Assembly: GCA_017307855.1 (NCBI GenBank)
Contig: JAFKGD010000001.1
Span: 434,001-498,000, forward strand
DNA length: 64,000 nucleotides
Reading direction: 5' to 3'
Source of the DNA: Burkholderiales bacterium
GTDB lineage: Bacteria > Pseudomonadota > Gammaproteobacteria > Burkholderiales > Burkholderiaceae_C
The position numbers and the translations under genes were made by a program. Below are positions 29,145-37,543 of this stretch, one piece after another. The notes beneath the pieces are model-generated. The model was not told the DNA's origin. It saw only the letters and a list, made by a program, of their open reading frames with translations, and did no database searches. The first letter of the stretch is position 1. The number at the start of each line of letters is the position of its first letter.

Positions 29145-30839
29145 ATGCCCCTGCCCCCCGCACCGACCAAGCGCGCTTCCCTGCTTCTTCCCGAAGCCTT
29201 TGAGGCACCTGCCCGCACGCCGGCCAGAGCCGCCCGCAAGGCCACCGCGTCGCCAGACCCGATCGCCGTAGCCGAGAAGCCGCAGGCCATGGATCTGTTC
29301 GATCCGCGTGCCGGTGGCGGTGGCGACGTGGCGGTGCCGCTTGCCCTGCACGACGAGACGCTGGAGACAGCGGTTGCGGTCCCGGTGACCGCTCCGCCGA
29401 CCCTGGCGCCCAGCCGAGCCGCCGCTCCGCGCCGCAAGGCCAAGACCAGCGGGCCGGCAAAGCTGTTCGTTCTGGACACCAACGTGCTGCTGCACGATCC
29501 GATGTGCCTGTTCCGCTTCGAGGAGCACGACATCTTCCTGCCAATGATCGTGCTGGAAGAACTCGACGGCCACAAGAAAGGCATGACCGAAGTCGCGCGC
29601 AACGGCCGTCAGACCAGCCGCATGCTCGACGGCCTGGCCGGTGCGCCCGGTGCCGACATTGCCAAGGGCCTGAAGCTCGACACCACCGGCCACCGTGAGG
29701 CGGGTGGGCGGCTGTTCTTCCAGACGCAGCCGCTCGATGCCACGCTGCCAAGCTCCCTCCCTCAGGGCAAGGCCGACAACCAGATCCTCGGCGTGGTCGA
29801 GGCGCTGCGCAAGCAGCACGCGCCGCGTGAAGTCGTGCTGGTGTCCAAGGACATCAACATGCGGGTCAAAGCCCGCGCGCTGGGCCTGGCTGCCGACGAC
29901 TACCAGAACGACAAGACGCTCGACGACGGCGACCTGCTGTATTCGGGCGCGCTCGCGCTGCCGCAGGACTTCTGGACCCGTCAGAGCAAGACGGTGGAGA
30001 GCTGGCAGAGCGGCAGCCACACGTTCTACCGGATCACCGGCCCGATCGTGCCGAACCTGCTCATCAATCAGTTCGTGTATTTCGAGGCGCCGGGCGAGCC
30101 CAGCCTGTATGCCCGCGTCACCGAGATCCGCGAGAAAACCGCGGTGCTCAAGACACTCAAGGACTACAGCCACCTCAAGAATGCCGTGTGGGGCGTCACC
30201 ACCCGCAATCGCGAGCAGAATTTCGCGCTCAACCTGCTCATGGATCCCGAGGTGGACTTCGTCACGCTCACTGGCACGGCGGGCACCGGCAAGACACTGC
30301 TGGCACTGGCGTCCGGGCTGACCCAGGTGCTCGACGATCGCCGCTACACCGAGATCATCATGACTCGCGCCACCGTGAGCGTGGGCGAAGACATCGGCTT
30401 CCTGCCGGGCACCGAAGAAGAAAAGATGGGTCCTTGGATGGGCGCGCTCGACGACAACCTCGAAGTGCTCGCGAAGACCGACACCGGTGCGGGCGAGTGG
30501 GGCCGTGCGGCGACCAACGAACTCATCCGCAGTCGCATCAAGATCAAGAGCATGAACTTCATGCGCGGCCGTACCTTCCTGAACAAGTACGTCATCATCG
30601 ACGAGGCGCAGAACCTCACGCCCAAGCAGATGAAGACACTGATCACGCGGGCCGGCCCGGGCACCAAGATCATCTGCATGGGCAACCTGGCGCAGATCGA
30701 TACGCCCTACCTCACCGAAGGCTCGTCGGGCCTGACCTTCGCGGTCGACAAGTTCAAGGGCTGGCCCCACAGCGGGCACATCACCCTCGCGCGTGGCGAA
30801 CGCTCGCGCCTGGCGGATTTCGCAAGCGAAGTGCTTTGA
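29145..30839 (+). CDS. PIN-domain and PhoH-domain ATPase (PhoH2/YlaK-like)
   Basis: A two-domain protein of 564 residues: a PIN nuclease domain (about 105-235, starting KLFVLDTNVLLHDP with acidic residues and LEELDGHKKG) fused to a C-terminal PhoH ATPase (about 330-560). Walker A is GTAGTGKTLLALASG and Walker B is VIIDEAQNLTPKQMK. PhoH2-type proteins act as RNA helicase-ribonucleases. The first 100 residues are Ala/Pro-rich and look disordered, longer than in typical relatives. It is expressed after its own intergenic region behind a terminator. Confidence 0.95.
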   Translation: MPLPPAPTKRASLLLPEAFEAPARTPARAARKATASPDPIAVAEKPQAMDLFDPRAGGGGDVAVPLALHDETLETAVAVPVTAPPTLAPSRAAAPRRKAKTSGPAKLFVLDTNVLLHDPMCLFRFEEHDIFLPMIVLEELDGHKKGMTEVARNGRQTSRMLDGLAGAPGADIAKGLKLDTTGHREAGGRLFFQTQPLDATLPSSLPQGKADNQILGVVEALRKQHAPREVVLVSKDINMRVKARALGLAADDYQNDKTLDDGDLLYSGALALPQDFWTRQSKTVESWQSGSHTFYRITGPIVPNLLINQFVYFEAPGEPSLYARVTEIREKTAVLKTLKDYSHLKNAVWGVTTRNREQNFALNLLMDPEVDFVTLTGTAGTGKTLLALASGLTQVLDDRRYTEIIMTRATVSVGEDIGFLPGTEEEKMGPWMGALDDNLEVLAKTDTGAGEWGRAATNELIRSRIKIKSMNFMRGRTFLNKYVIIDEAQNLTPKQMKTLITRAGPGTKIICMGNLAQIDTPYLTEGSSGLTFAVDKFKGWPHSGHITLARGERSRLADFASEVL

Positions 30840-30858
30840 CGGCCCGAGCGCCGCAGCG

Positions 30859-31230
30859 TCATTCCGATCCGTCGGAATGGCGCACGCGGCTGCGTTGCAC
30901 CCTGCCCTGCGCATCGAACAGGATGACCATCTCTTCGATCTGCGCAGCCTGTGCACCGCGCACCCTGCGGTCGCCGAAGCGATAGACCCAGATTTCGCGC
31001 CCGCTCGCGAAGCGGGCTTCGGCGGCCTCTCCCAGCCGCTCGCGCACCTGTGCGCGCGTGTCGCCTTCCATGACCTCACCCGCCACCTGCGTGAGGGGCG
31101 CGGACAGCCAGCCCGCCTCGCGGCCACCCCGGCCACCGTCCGGGCGCTCCGGCATCGGCGCGCAGCCCGCCAATACAAACACAGAGGCGGCCAGTAGCGC
31201 GAACCGGTGCAAGGAATGCAGGCGAGTCAT
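30859..31230 (-). CDS. Putative small outer-membrane lipoprotein
   Basis: A 123-residue protein with a lipoprotein signal peptide: hydrophobic stretch FALLAASVFVLAGC, with Cys as the lipidation site. The mature part (MEGDTRAQVRERLGEAAEARF, then a beta strand with WVYRF) resembles the BamE/OmlA small-domain pattern, but I cannot confirm homology. The ATG at 31230 overlaps the upstream stop, so it is coupled to the preceding unknown gene. It converges with the PhoH gene. Confidence 0.7.
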   Translation of the reverse strand: MTRLHSLHRFALLAASVFVLAGCAPMPERPDGGRGGREAGWLSAPLTQVAGEVMEGDTRAQVRERLGEAAEARFASGREIWVYRFGDRRVRGAQAAQIEEMVILFDAQGRVQRSRVRHSDGSE

Positions 31231-32081
31231 GGCGACTCCGCCGCGTCCATGTAGTCGAAGCTGACCAGCGTATCGTCGGGCCAGCTCGCATCGCCCAGCG
31301 GCAGGAAATAGGTCCGGTCGAGCAGCACCTCGCAATCGCAGTAGGCCAGCTCCTCCACCACGCGTGGATCGCGCGTCAGCCCTGCATAGAGTTCATCGGC
31401 CGGCAGCACATGGCGATGCGTGCCGTTCACCAGCGTGACCTTGAACAACGGCCGTTCGGCAAAGAAGTAGTAGCGCGCAGGATTGCGCAGACAGAAGCCC
31501 GGCCGCGTGAGCGCCTGGGAAATCTCGTCGAGGATGCTGCGAACGTTGGACACCAGCCCCGACTCCAGACCCACTTCGCATTCGACGCGCAGATCGCCCA
31601 GGCGACGCATGCCCTGCGGGACACCCGGCGAGCGGACATCCGTGCGCCACGTCACGGTGAGGGCCGCGCGATCCAGGACGGTGACCTGCGCGCCGGCCGT
31701 ACGGTCCACAGGAAGCGGATCGATGCGGAAGGTGTGGTCAGCCGCCACCGTAATGCGCTGCTCGATGTCTCGTCCCAGGATGAACAGCTCCACCCCCTCG
31801 AGGCCCGCGTCCGGGCGCCTCGGCAGCAGGCGGTAGCGCAACTCGGCATCCGGGGCGTGACGAGCCTTCAGCCTCTCGAAAAGCGCCTGTCCCTGCAGGA
31901 TCCGGTCATACGACTTCTCCACCGGCTGTCGGCTGGCCACCGAAGACACCGTGACGGCATCCAGCGTCGTGGCGACGGCCTGCGCATTCGCAGACTCGGG
32001 CGACATCGCGACGCTGGCGAACCATACCCCAGCCACGAGGCCGATGGCCGCGCGGCGCGGGAGGTCGATGAACGTGGACAT
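31227..32081 (-). CDS. Exported protein of unknown function
   Basis: About 284 residues with a Sec signal peptide (AAIGLVAGVWFASVAMS, then an AQA cleavage region). The mature part is beta-rich with few cysteines (in VECEV, FCLRN and CDCEV). I do not recognise a domain. The ATG at 32081 removes an implausible Arg-rich upstream extension. It overlaps the lipoprotein gene by four bases, so the two are probably translated together and act in the envelope. Confidence 0.65.
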   Translation of the reverse strand: MSTFIDLPRRAAIGLVAGVWFASVAMSPESANAQAVATTLDAVTVSSVASRQPVEKSYDRILQGQALFERLKARHAPDAELRYRLLPRRPDAGLEGVELFILGRDIEQRITVAADHTFRIDPLPVDRTAGAQVTVLDRAALTVTWRTDVRSPGVPQGMRRLGDLRVECEVGLESGLVSNVRSILDEISQALTRPGFCLRNPARYYFFAERPLFKVTLVNGTHRHVLPADELYAGLTRDPRVVEELAYCDCEVLLDRTYFLPLGDASWPDDTLVSFDYMDAAESP

Positions 32082-32213
32082 GGCATGAGTGCGCCGGCAC
32101 CACGCCGGCCAATTCGCAGAGTGTGGCGTCGGCGATCGACCTCGCCTGTCCCTGCATGCCGCGGCGCGCTGTAGGAACTGTCCGCCACGGTGCCCGCCCA
32201 TAGCGGGCTACTC

Positions 32214-33623
32214 TCAGAAGTCGTCGCCGCTCATGCCGCTGGCCAGGTTCTCGAACTTGGTCAACGGCTTGAGGAAGGCAAGCTTCACGGTGCCGGTCGG
32301 GCCGTTCCGGTGCTTGCTGATGATCACCTCGGCGACCCCGGGCTCCTTGGAGTCCTTGTTGTAGTAGTCGTCGCGGTAGATGAACATGATCAGGTCGGCG
32401 TCCTGCTCGATGGCGCCGGATTCCCGCAGGTCGCTCATCATCGGGCGCTTGTCGGTCCGGCTCTCGACACCCCGGCTGAGCTGCGACAGCGCGATCACCG
32501 GGCACTTGAGTTCCTTGGCCAGCATCTTGAGGCCGCGCGAGATCTCGCCCACGGCCGTGGCGCGGTTCTCGTCGTTCATCGAGCTCGACGTGCTCATGAG
32601 CTGCAGGTAATCCACCACGATAAGCCCGAGCTTGCCGTACTGGCGTGCCAGGCGGCGGGCGTTGGCCCGCAATTCGCTGGTGGAAAGCCCGGGGGTCTCG
32701 TCGATGTGCAGCGACACGTTGCGCAGTTTCTCGATCGCCTCGGTCAGCCGCGGCCACTCGTCGTCCGTGAGACGGCCGGTGCGCAGATGGCCCTGGTCGA
32801 TACGGCCGATGGAGCCCACGATACGCACCGCGAGTTGGGCGGCGCCCATTTCCATCGAGAACACCGCCACGGGAAGGCCTTCGTTGATGGCGACGTTCTC
32901 GGCAATGTTGATGGCCAGCGAGGTCTTGCCCATCGATGGTCGCGCGGCCAGCACGATCATGTCGCCCGGCTGCAGGCCCGAGGTCATCTTGTCGAACTCG
33001 TAGAAGCCGGTACGGATGCCCGTGATGTCGTTCGGGTTGTCCGCCATCTCGGTGACACGGTCGAGCAACTCGACCACCAGCGACTCCATGGCATGGAAGC
33101 CCTGCTTGTTGCGAGAGCCTTCTTCGCCGATGTTGAAGATCTTCTGCTCGGCCGCATCGAGGATGTCGTCGACCGCCTTGCCCTGCGGATTGAAGGCCGC
33201 CGTCGCGATCTCGTCGCTGGCCGACACCAGCTTGCGCAGGATCGAGCGGTCGCGCACGATCTCCGCATAGCGGCGGATGTTGCCGGCGCTGGGCACGTAC
33301 TGCGCCAGGGCGTTGAGGTAGGTGAGCCCGCCCACCTCCTCGGCTTTGCCCTGCGTCTGCAACTGCTCGAACACCGTGATCACGTCGGCGGGTCGCGAGG
33401 CATTCACCAGCGCGCCGATGGCCGTGAAAATCAGTTTGTGCTCGTAGCGGTAGAAATCGCCCTCCTGCAGCATGTCACCCACGCGATCCCAGGCCTCGTT
33501 GTCCAGCAACAGGCCGCCCAGAACGCTCGATTCCGCCTCGATGGAATGCGGTGGCACGCGCAACTGCGAGACCTGGCGGTCGGACGGGAAATCGTCCTCG
33601 ATCGAAGAGAAAACAGCGGCCAT
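32214..33623 (-). CDS. dnaB: Replicative DNA helicase DnaB
   Basis: The hexameric replication-fork helicase (469 residues, normal length, no intein). The N-terminal domain starts after LRVPPHSIEAESSVLGGLLL; the ATPase domain has the P-loop ARPSMGKTSLAINIAEN, the DnaB QLSRGVESR segment and MSDLRESGAIEQDADL. The ATG is at 33623. It follows the rpsF-priB-rpsR-rplI block on the same strand, a conserved order in this group, but a terminator separates it from rplI. Confidence 0.98.
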   Translation of the reverse strand: MAAVFSSIEDDFPSDRQVSQLRVPPHSIEAESSVLGGLLLDNEAWDRVGDMLQEGDFYRYEHKLIFTAIGALVNASRPADVITVFEQLQTQGKAEEVGGLTYLNALAQYVPSAGNIRRYAEIVRDRSILRKLVSASDEIATAAFNPQGKAVDDILDAAEQKIFNIGEEGSRNKQGFHAMESLVVELLDRVTEMADNPNDITGIRTGFYEFDKMTSGLQPGDMIVLAARPSMGKTSLAINIAENVAINEGLPVAVFSMEMGAAQLAVRIVGSIGRIDQGHLRTGRLTDDEWPRLTEAIEKLRNVSLHIDETPGLSTSELRANARRLARQYGKLGLIVVDYLQLMSTSSSMNDENRATAVGEISRGLKMLAKELKCPVIALSQLSRGVESRTDKRPMMSDLRESGAIEQDADLIMFIYRDDYYNKDSKEPGVAEVIISKHRNGPTGTVKLAFLKPLTKFENLASGMSGDDF

Positions 33624-33750
33624 GAAATGTCAGGAAAGTATTGGTCGATGCTACGCCGTCACCTGCGACGCGTCATGGGATAACCCTGTGCACAACCTGT
33701 AGGCATTCAGTGGGAATCCGGGGACAACTTCCCGAGCCCACCACGCCAGA

Positions 33751-33780
33751 AAAGAAAAGGCCGCCCACAGGCGGCCTTTG
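33751..33780 (-). terminator. Rho-independent terminator after rplI
   Basis: CAAAGGCCGCC and GGCGGCCTTTT form a strong stem with a short loop; on the minus strand the sequence runs into TTTTCTTTTC. It lies 18 bases after the rplI stop, so it ends the ribosomal transcript before dnaB. Confidence 0.88.
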
Positions 33781-33797
33781 TCGGGGCGCAGGCCGGA

Positions 33798-34250
33798 TCA
33801 GGCCGTCTCGCCGTACACGGTGACGGTGATTTCCACGGCCACATCGGTGTGGAGCGCCACGGTGACCGTGTTGTCCCCCACGGTCTTGATCGGGCCATTG
33901 GGCAGGCGGATCTGCGACTTGGCGACCTTGTAGCCCAGCTTGGCCAGCTCTTCCGCCACGTCGGCGTTGGTGACCGAGCCGAACAGGCGGCCGTCGACGC
34001 CAGCCTTCTGGGTCAGCTTCACGGTCGTGCCGGCAAGCTTCTCGCCCTGGGCTTGCGATTCGGCCAGCTTGGCGGCGGCAGCCTTCTCCAGTTCGGCGCG
34101 CTTGGCTTCGAACTCGGCCTTGGCGGCAGCCGTGGCGCGGCGGGCGCGGCCCGTCGGGATCAGGAAGTTGCGGGCGTAACCGTCCTTGACTTTGACGATT
34201 TCGCCAAGGGTACCGAGGTTGACGACCTTGTCGAGCAGGATGACTTGCAT
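33798..34250 (-). CDS. rplI: 50S ribosomal protein L9
   Basis: A 150-residue ribosomal protein binding 23S rRNA near the L1 stalk. The N-terminal domain [30 protein letters not shown] and the Ala/Lys/Glu-rich connecting helix are typical. It ends the rpsF-priB-rpsR-rplI operon and is followed by a terminator. The ATG at 34250 lies 15 bases after rpsR. Confidence 0.99.
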   Translation of the reverse strand: MQVILLDKVVNLGTLGEIVKVKDGYARNFLIPTGRARRATAAAKAEFEAKRAELEKAAAAKLAESQAQGEKLAGTTVKLTQKAGVDGRLFGSVTNADVAEELAKLGYKVAKSQIRLPNGPIKTVGDNTVTVALHTDVAVEITVTVYGETA

Positions 34251-34265
34251 GTTCTTATCTCCCGA

Positions 34266-34547
34266 TCAGATGCGGTGCTGGTCCGAATACGGCACCAGAG
34301 CCAGGAAGCGCGCGCGCTTGATGGCGGTGTTCAGCTGACGCTGGTAGATCGCGCGCGTGCCGGTCAGGCGCGCGGGGATGATCTTGCCGTTTTCGGAGAT
34401 GAAGTCACGCAGGGTGTCGACATCCTTGTAGTCGATTTCCTCGACGCCGGCGACGGTGAAGCGGCAGAAGCGCTTGCGCTTGAACAGCAGCGATTGGGTG
34501 TTGCGCTTCGGACGCTTGTCCTTGTTGAATTTCTTGAACGTGGCCAT
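34266..34547 (-). CDS. rpsR: 30S ribosomal protein S18
   Basis: A 93-residue small-subunit protein. The conserved region is [21 protein letters not shown] followed by [15 protein letters not shown]. It pairs with S6 on the platform of the 30S subunit, consistent with rpsF two genes upstream. It begins 18 bases after priB. Confidence 0.99.
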   Translation of the reverse strand: MATFKKFNKDKRPKRNTQSLLFKRKRFCRFTVAGVEEIDYKDVDTLRDFISENGKIIPARLTGTRAIYQRQLNTAIKRARFLALVPYSDQHRI

Positions 34548-34565
34548 GAAGGGACCTCTTGAAAA

Positions 34566-34853
34566 TTAATCTTGCTGGAAGGCTTGGATGTGCAGGACCG
34601 GATGCTTGCCATTGCGCGGCGTCGCCAGGAAACCCGAGAACCGCCAGGTGGAACCTATTGCCTGCCGGACCAGCGTCTCGGCGCTGGCCCCGAAGGCGAT
34701 CGCCCTGATCAGCGCCTTCACCTGCCTGGGTTGACCGGCTTCGACCTGTTCGGACTCGTGTTCGAGTCTCAGATCGAGTGCGGGAACTCCGGCGGGTGTG
34801 TATCGAAGGGCGGCTGCCTCGGCGATGCGCGCGGTCAGGATGACCTGGTTCAC
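34566..34853 (-). CDS. priB: Primosomal replication protein N (PriB)
   Basis: A 95-residue OB-fold protein that promotes PriA-dependent replication restart and binds single-stranded DNA. Conserved parts are NQVILTARIAEAAALRYTP at the N-terminus and FSGFLATPRNGKHPVLH near the end. Translation starts with GTG at 34853. It sits between rpsF and rpsR as in most beta- and gammaproteobacteria. Confidence 0.96.
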   Translation of the reverse strand: MNQVILTARIAEAAALRYTPAGVPALDLRLEHESEQVEAGQPRQVKALIRAIAFGASAETLVRQAIGSTWRFSGFLATPRNGKHPVLHIQAFQQD

Positions 34854-34885
34854 TCCCGTGGGGTCTGGCTGGCTGACGCCTGGGC

Positions 34886-35257
34886 TCAGGCCTGCTGCTG
34901 GTACTCGGCTTGCTGGGCCTTGCGGGCCTCTTCGCGCTCGACCGTCTTCATCATCGACGACGGGCCGGTTTCGGCCTTCTTCTTGACCACGGTCAGGTGG
35001 CGCAGGACAGCGTCGTTGAACTTGAAGGCGTGTTCCAGCTCGGCCATCACGGCCTGGTCAGCCTCGATGTTGACGCACAGGTAGTGGGCCTTGTTCAGCT
35101 TGTTGATCTGGTAGGCCAGCTGGCGGCGGCCCCAGTCTTCGACACGGTGCACCTTGCCATTGCCGGCGATGATCATGCCCTTGTAGCGCTCCAGCATGGC
35201 CGGAACCTGTTCGCTCTGATCCGGGTGGATCAGCAAGATGATTTCATAATGACGCAT
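34886..35257 (-). CDS. rpsF: 30S ribosomal protein S6
   Basis: A 123-residue ribosomal protein binding S18 and 16S rRNA. It starts with [18 protein letters not shown], has [22 protein letters not shown] in the middle, and a short charged tail. It is the first gene of the rpsF-priB-rpsR-rplI operon, 32 bases before priB. Confidence 0.99.
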   Translation of the reverse strand: MRHYEIILLIHPDQSEQVPAMLERYKGMIIAGNGKVHRVEDWGRRQLAYQINKLNKAHYLCVNIEADQAVMAELEHAFKFNDAVLRHLTVVKKKAETGPSSMMKTVEREEARKAQQAEYQQQA

Positions 35258-35347
35258 AAGACTCCTTGTGAGTGAAGCTGCCCACGGCGTCAGTGGTGCA
35301 GCAAGGGGAAAGCCCGCGATTATACATCGGGCTCAGCCACAGGGCCG

Positions 35348-37414
35348 TCAGGCCGCGCGCGAGCGGCCCGCCAGGGTCATGGCGACGATGATGGCCACTC
35401 CCAGCGGCGCGCCGAATACCGCGGCCGATACGGGCTGGATGTCCATCCACAGGCTTTGACCTGGGACCAATCCCAGAGCGGCGCGCACGCCTGGCGCATT
35501 GACCAGCATGTAGCTCGCCGTGAGGCCCAGGCCGCCCAACATGCCCGCCACCGCCGCCGTCCGCGTCACTTTCGTCCAGAAAATGCCGCAGACCATGGCC
35601 GGCACGAAGGCAGCGGCCGCCAGCGAGAACGACGATGCCACCAGTTGAAGGATGTCGCCCGGCTTGAGCGCCGCGACGAAGGCCGCGATCATCGCCACGA
35701 TCAGCAATGTGAATTTGGAGAGGATCACCCGCTGTTCGCGCGTCGCCGAAGGCCGTTGGTGGCCGCCGTAGTACAGGTCGCGCACCAGCGCGTTGCTGAT
35801 CGTCAGCAGCAGGCCGTCGGCGGTAGACAGCGCAGCGGCCAACCCGCCGGCGGCTACCAGGCCGGATACCACATACGGCAGGCCGCCGAGTTCGGGCGTG
35901 GCCAGCATGATGAGGTCGGCGCCCAGGCGCAACTCGCCGAACTGCAGCACGCCGTCGCCGTTGACGTCGCTGACCGACAGCAGCGCGCCATCCACCCTCG
36001 CCCACTGCGCCAGCCAGGTCGGCAAGGCATCGAATCGGCTGCCCACCAGTGACTGCATCACTTCCTGCTTGACCAGCACGGCCAGCGCCGGCGCGCTCAC
36101 GTACAGCAGCAGGATGAAGAACAGCGACCAGGCCACCGACGTACGGGCCTCGGCCACGCTGGGCGTGGTGCAGTAGCGGATCAGCAAGTGTGGCAGGCCG
36201 GCCGTGCCCACCATGAGGCAGAACACCAGCGCCAGGAAGTTGTTGCGCGAGATGCGGTAGGCCTCCTGTTCCTGCGGCGAACCGTCGGGGTTTCCGGCAA
36301 AGGCCAGGCTGTGCGGCGGCAGCCCCCCCAGCGGCCTGGCGCGCTCGCGGTTCTCGTGCAGCGAGCGGGTCCAGCGCTCACGCGCCTGCGCTTCATCGCG
36401 CGGCAGCGCCGCCAGTTCGCGCTGCGCTGCCATCACGACGGCCATGTCGGCGCGCTGGCTCTTGAGATCCTGGAGGCGCTGCTGCAGACGGGTACGTTCT
36501 GCGGCCAGCGAGGCCGGCACGTCGGCCAGCAACTGCTCGTCCACCCGCGCCCTGCGCGCGTACTCGGCGCGCACCTCGAGTTCGGCAGGCGACGACAGCA
36601 ACTGCGTCTCCAGTTCGGCCACGCGCTCGATCGCAGGCCCGTAAACCAGTGGCGCAGCGGGACTGCCCAACTGCTTGAACGACAGCCACGACACGGGAAT
36701 CAGGAACGCCAGCAGGATGATCACGTACTGCGCCACCTGCGTCCAGGTGATCGCGCGCATGCCGCCGAGGAAGGAGCACACCAGTACGCCGCCCAGACCC
36801 AGCATGATCCCGACTTCGAACTGCACGCCCGTGAGGCGCGAGGCAATCAGCCCCACACCGTAGATCTGCGCCACCACGTAGGTGAACGAGCAGGCCACGG
36901 CGGCCAGCGCAGCAATGCGTCGGGGCCAGACGCCGCCATAGCGCACGGCGAAATACTCGGGGACGGTGTACAGCCGCAACCGGCGCAGGTGCGGCGCGAC
37001 GAGCATGGCCACGAGGCAGAAGCCGCCCGTCCAGCCCAGCAGGTAGGCCAGGCCACCCGGCTGGCCTTCTCCACCCGCGAAACCCTGCAGATACAGCCCG
37101 CCCGCCAGGCTGATGAAAGAGGCCGCGCTCATCCAGTCCGATGCCGACGCCATGCCGTTGTACATGGCTGGCACGCGGCGGCCGGCGACGTAGTAGTCGT
37201 CGGCATCGGTGGTGCGTGCATAGATGCCGATGCAGGCGTACATCATCACGCTCACGAACAGGAAGATCGGCCCGATCCACTGCCGTGACAGACCGCGCTG
37301 CTCGGCCCAGATCATCAGCCCGACGAAGGCGATGACACAGACGACGTAGATCGCCAGCGTGCGGTGCAGGCCGCGCACGTAGCGGCCGTAATCGCCCGCG
37401 CCCGGCTCAGCCAT
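35348..37414 (-). CDS. Sodium/solute symporter (VC_2705-type, acetate-permease related) with an EF-hand insert
   Basis: A large LeuT-fold symporter of 688 residues. The N-terminus has a DADDYYVAGRRVPAMYNGMASASDWMS-type sodium/substrate site region, and GGAAALSTADGLLLTISNAL-like helices near 520 match the SSS family. A long polar insert of about 100 residues (about 270-380) interrupts the membrane helices. At residues 483-494 lies a perfect calcium-binding EF-hand loop, D-V-N-G-D-G-V-L-Q-F-G-E. A monocarboxylate such as acetate or pyruvate is likely because ppsA is adjacent. Confidence 0.88.
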   Translation of the reverse strand: MAEPGAGDYGRYVRGLHRTLAIYVVCVIAFVGLMIWAEQRGLSRQWIGPIFLFVSVMMYACIGIYARTTDADDYYVAGRRVPAMYNGMASASDWMSAASFISLAGGLYLQGFAGGEGQPGGLAYLLGWTGGFCLVAMLVAPHLRRLRLYTVPEYFAVRYGGVWPRRIAALAAVACSFTYVVAQIYGVGLIASRLTGVQFEVGIMLGLGGVLVCSFLGGMRAITWTQVAQYVIILLAFLIPVSWLSFKQLGSPAAPLVYGPAIERVAELETQLLSSPAELEVRAEYARRARVDEQLLADVPASLAAERTRLQQRLQDLKSQRADMAVVMAAQRELAALPRDEAQARERWTRSLHENRERARPLGGLPPHSLAFAGNPDGSPQEQEAYRISRNNFLALVFCLMVGTAGLPHLLIRYCTTPSVAEARTSVAWSLFFILLLYVSAPALAVLVKQEVMQSLVGSRFDALPTWLAQWARVDGALLSVSDVNGDGVLQFGELRLGADLIMLATPELGGLPYVVSGLVAAGGLAAALSTADGLLLTISNALVRDLYYGGHQRPSATREQRVILSKFTLLIVAMIAAFVAALKPGDILQLVASSFSLAAAAFVPAMVCGIFWTKVTRTAAVAGMLGGLGLTASYMLVNAPGVRAALGLVPGQSLWMDIQPVSAAVFGAPLGVAIIVAMTLAGRSRAA

Positions 37415-37543
37415 GGCAGAAGAAGCAGGAGGACAGGCGGGCGGCGCGCGGTGGCATGGCGGCGATCATCGCACCGCACCGGCCGCGCCCGGCCTAGGGA
37501 TTTCGCGCGCCTGCGCCGTGCGGCACAGGGCGCGCGGCCGCGC

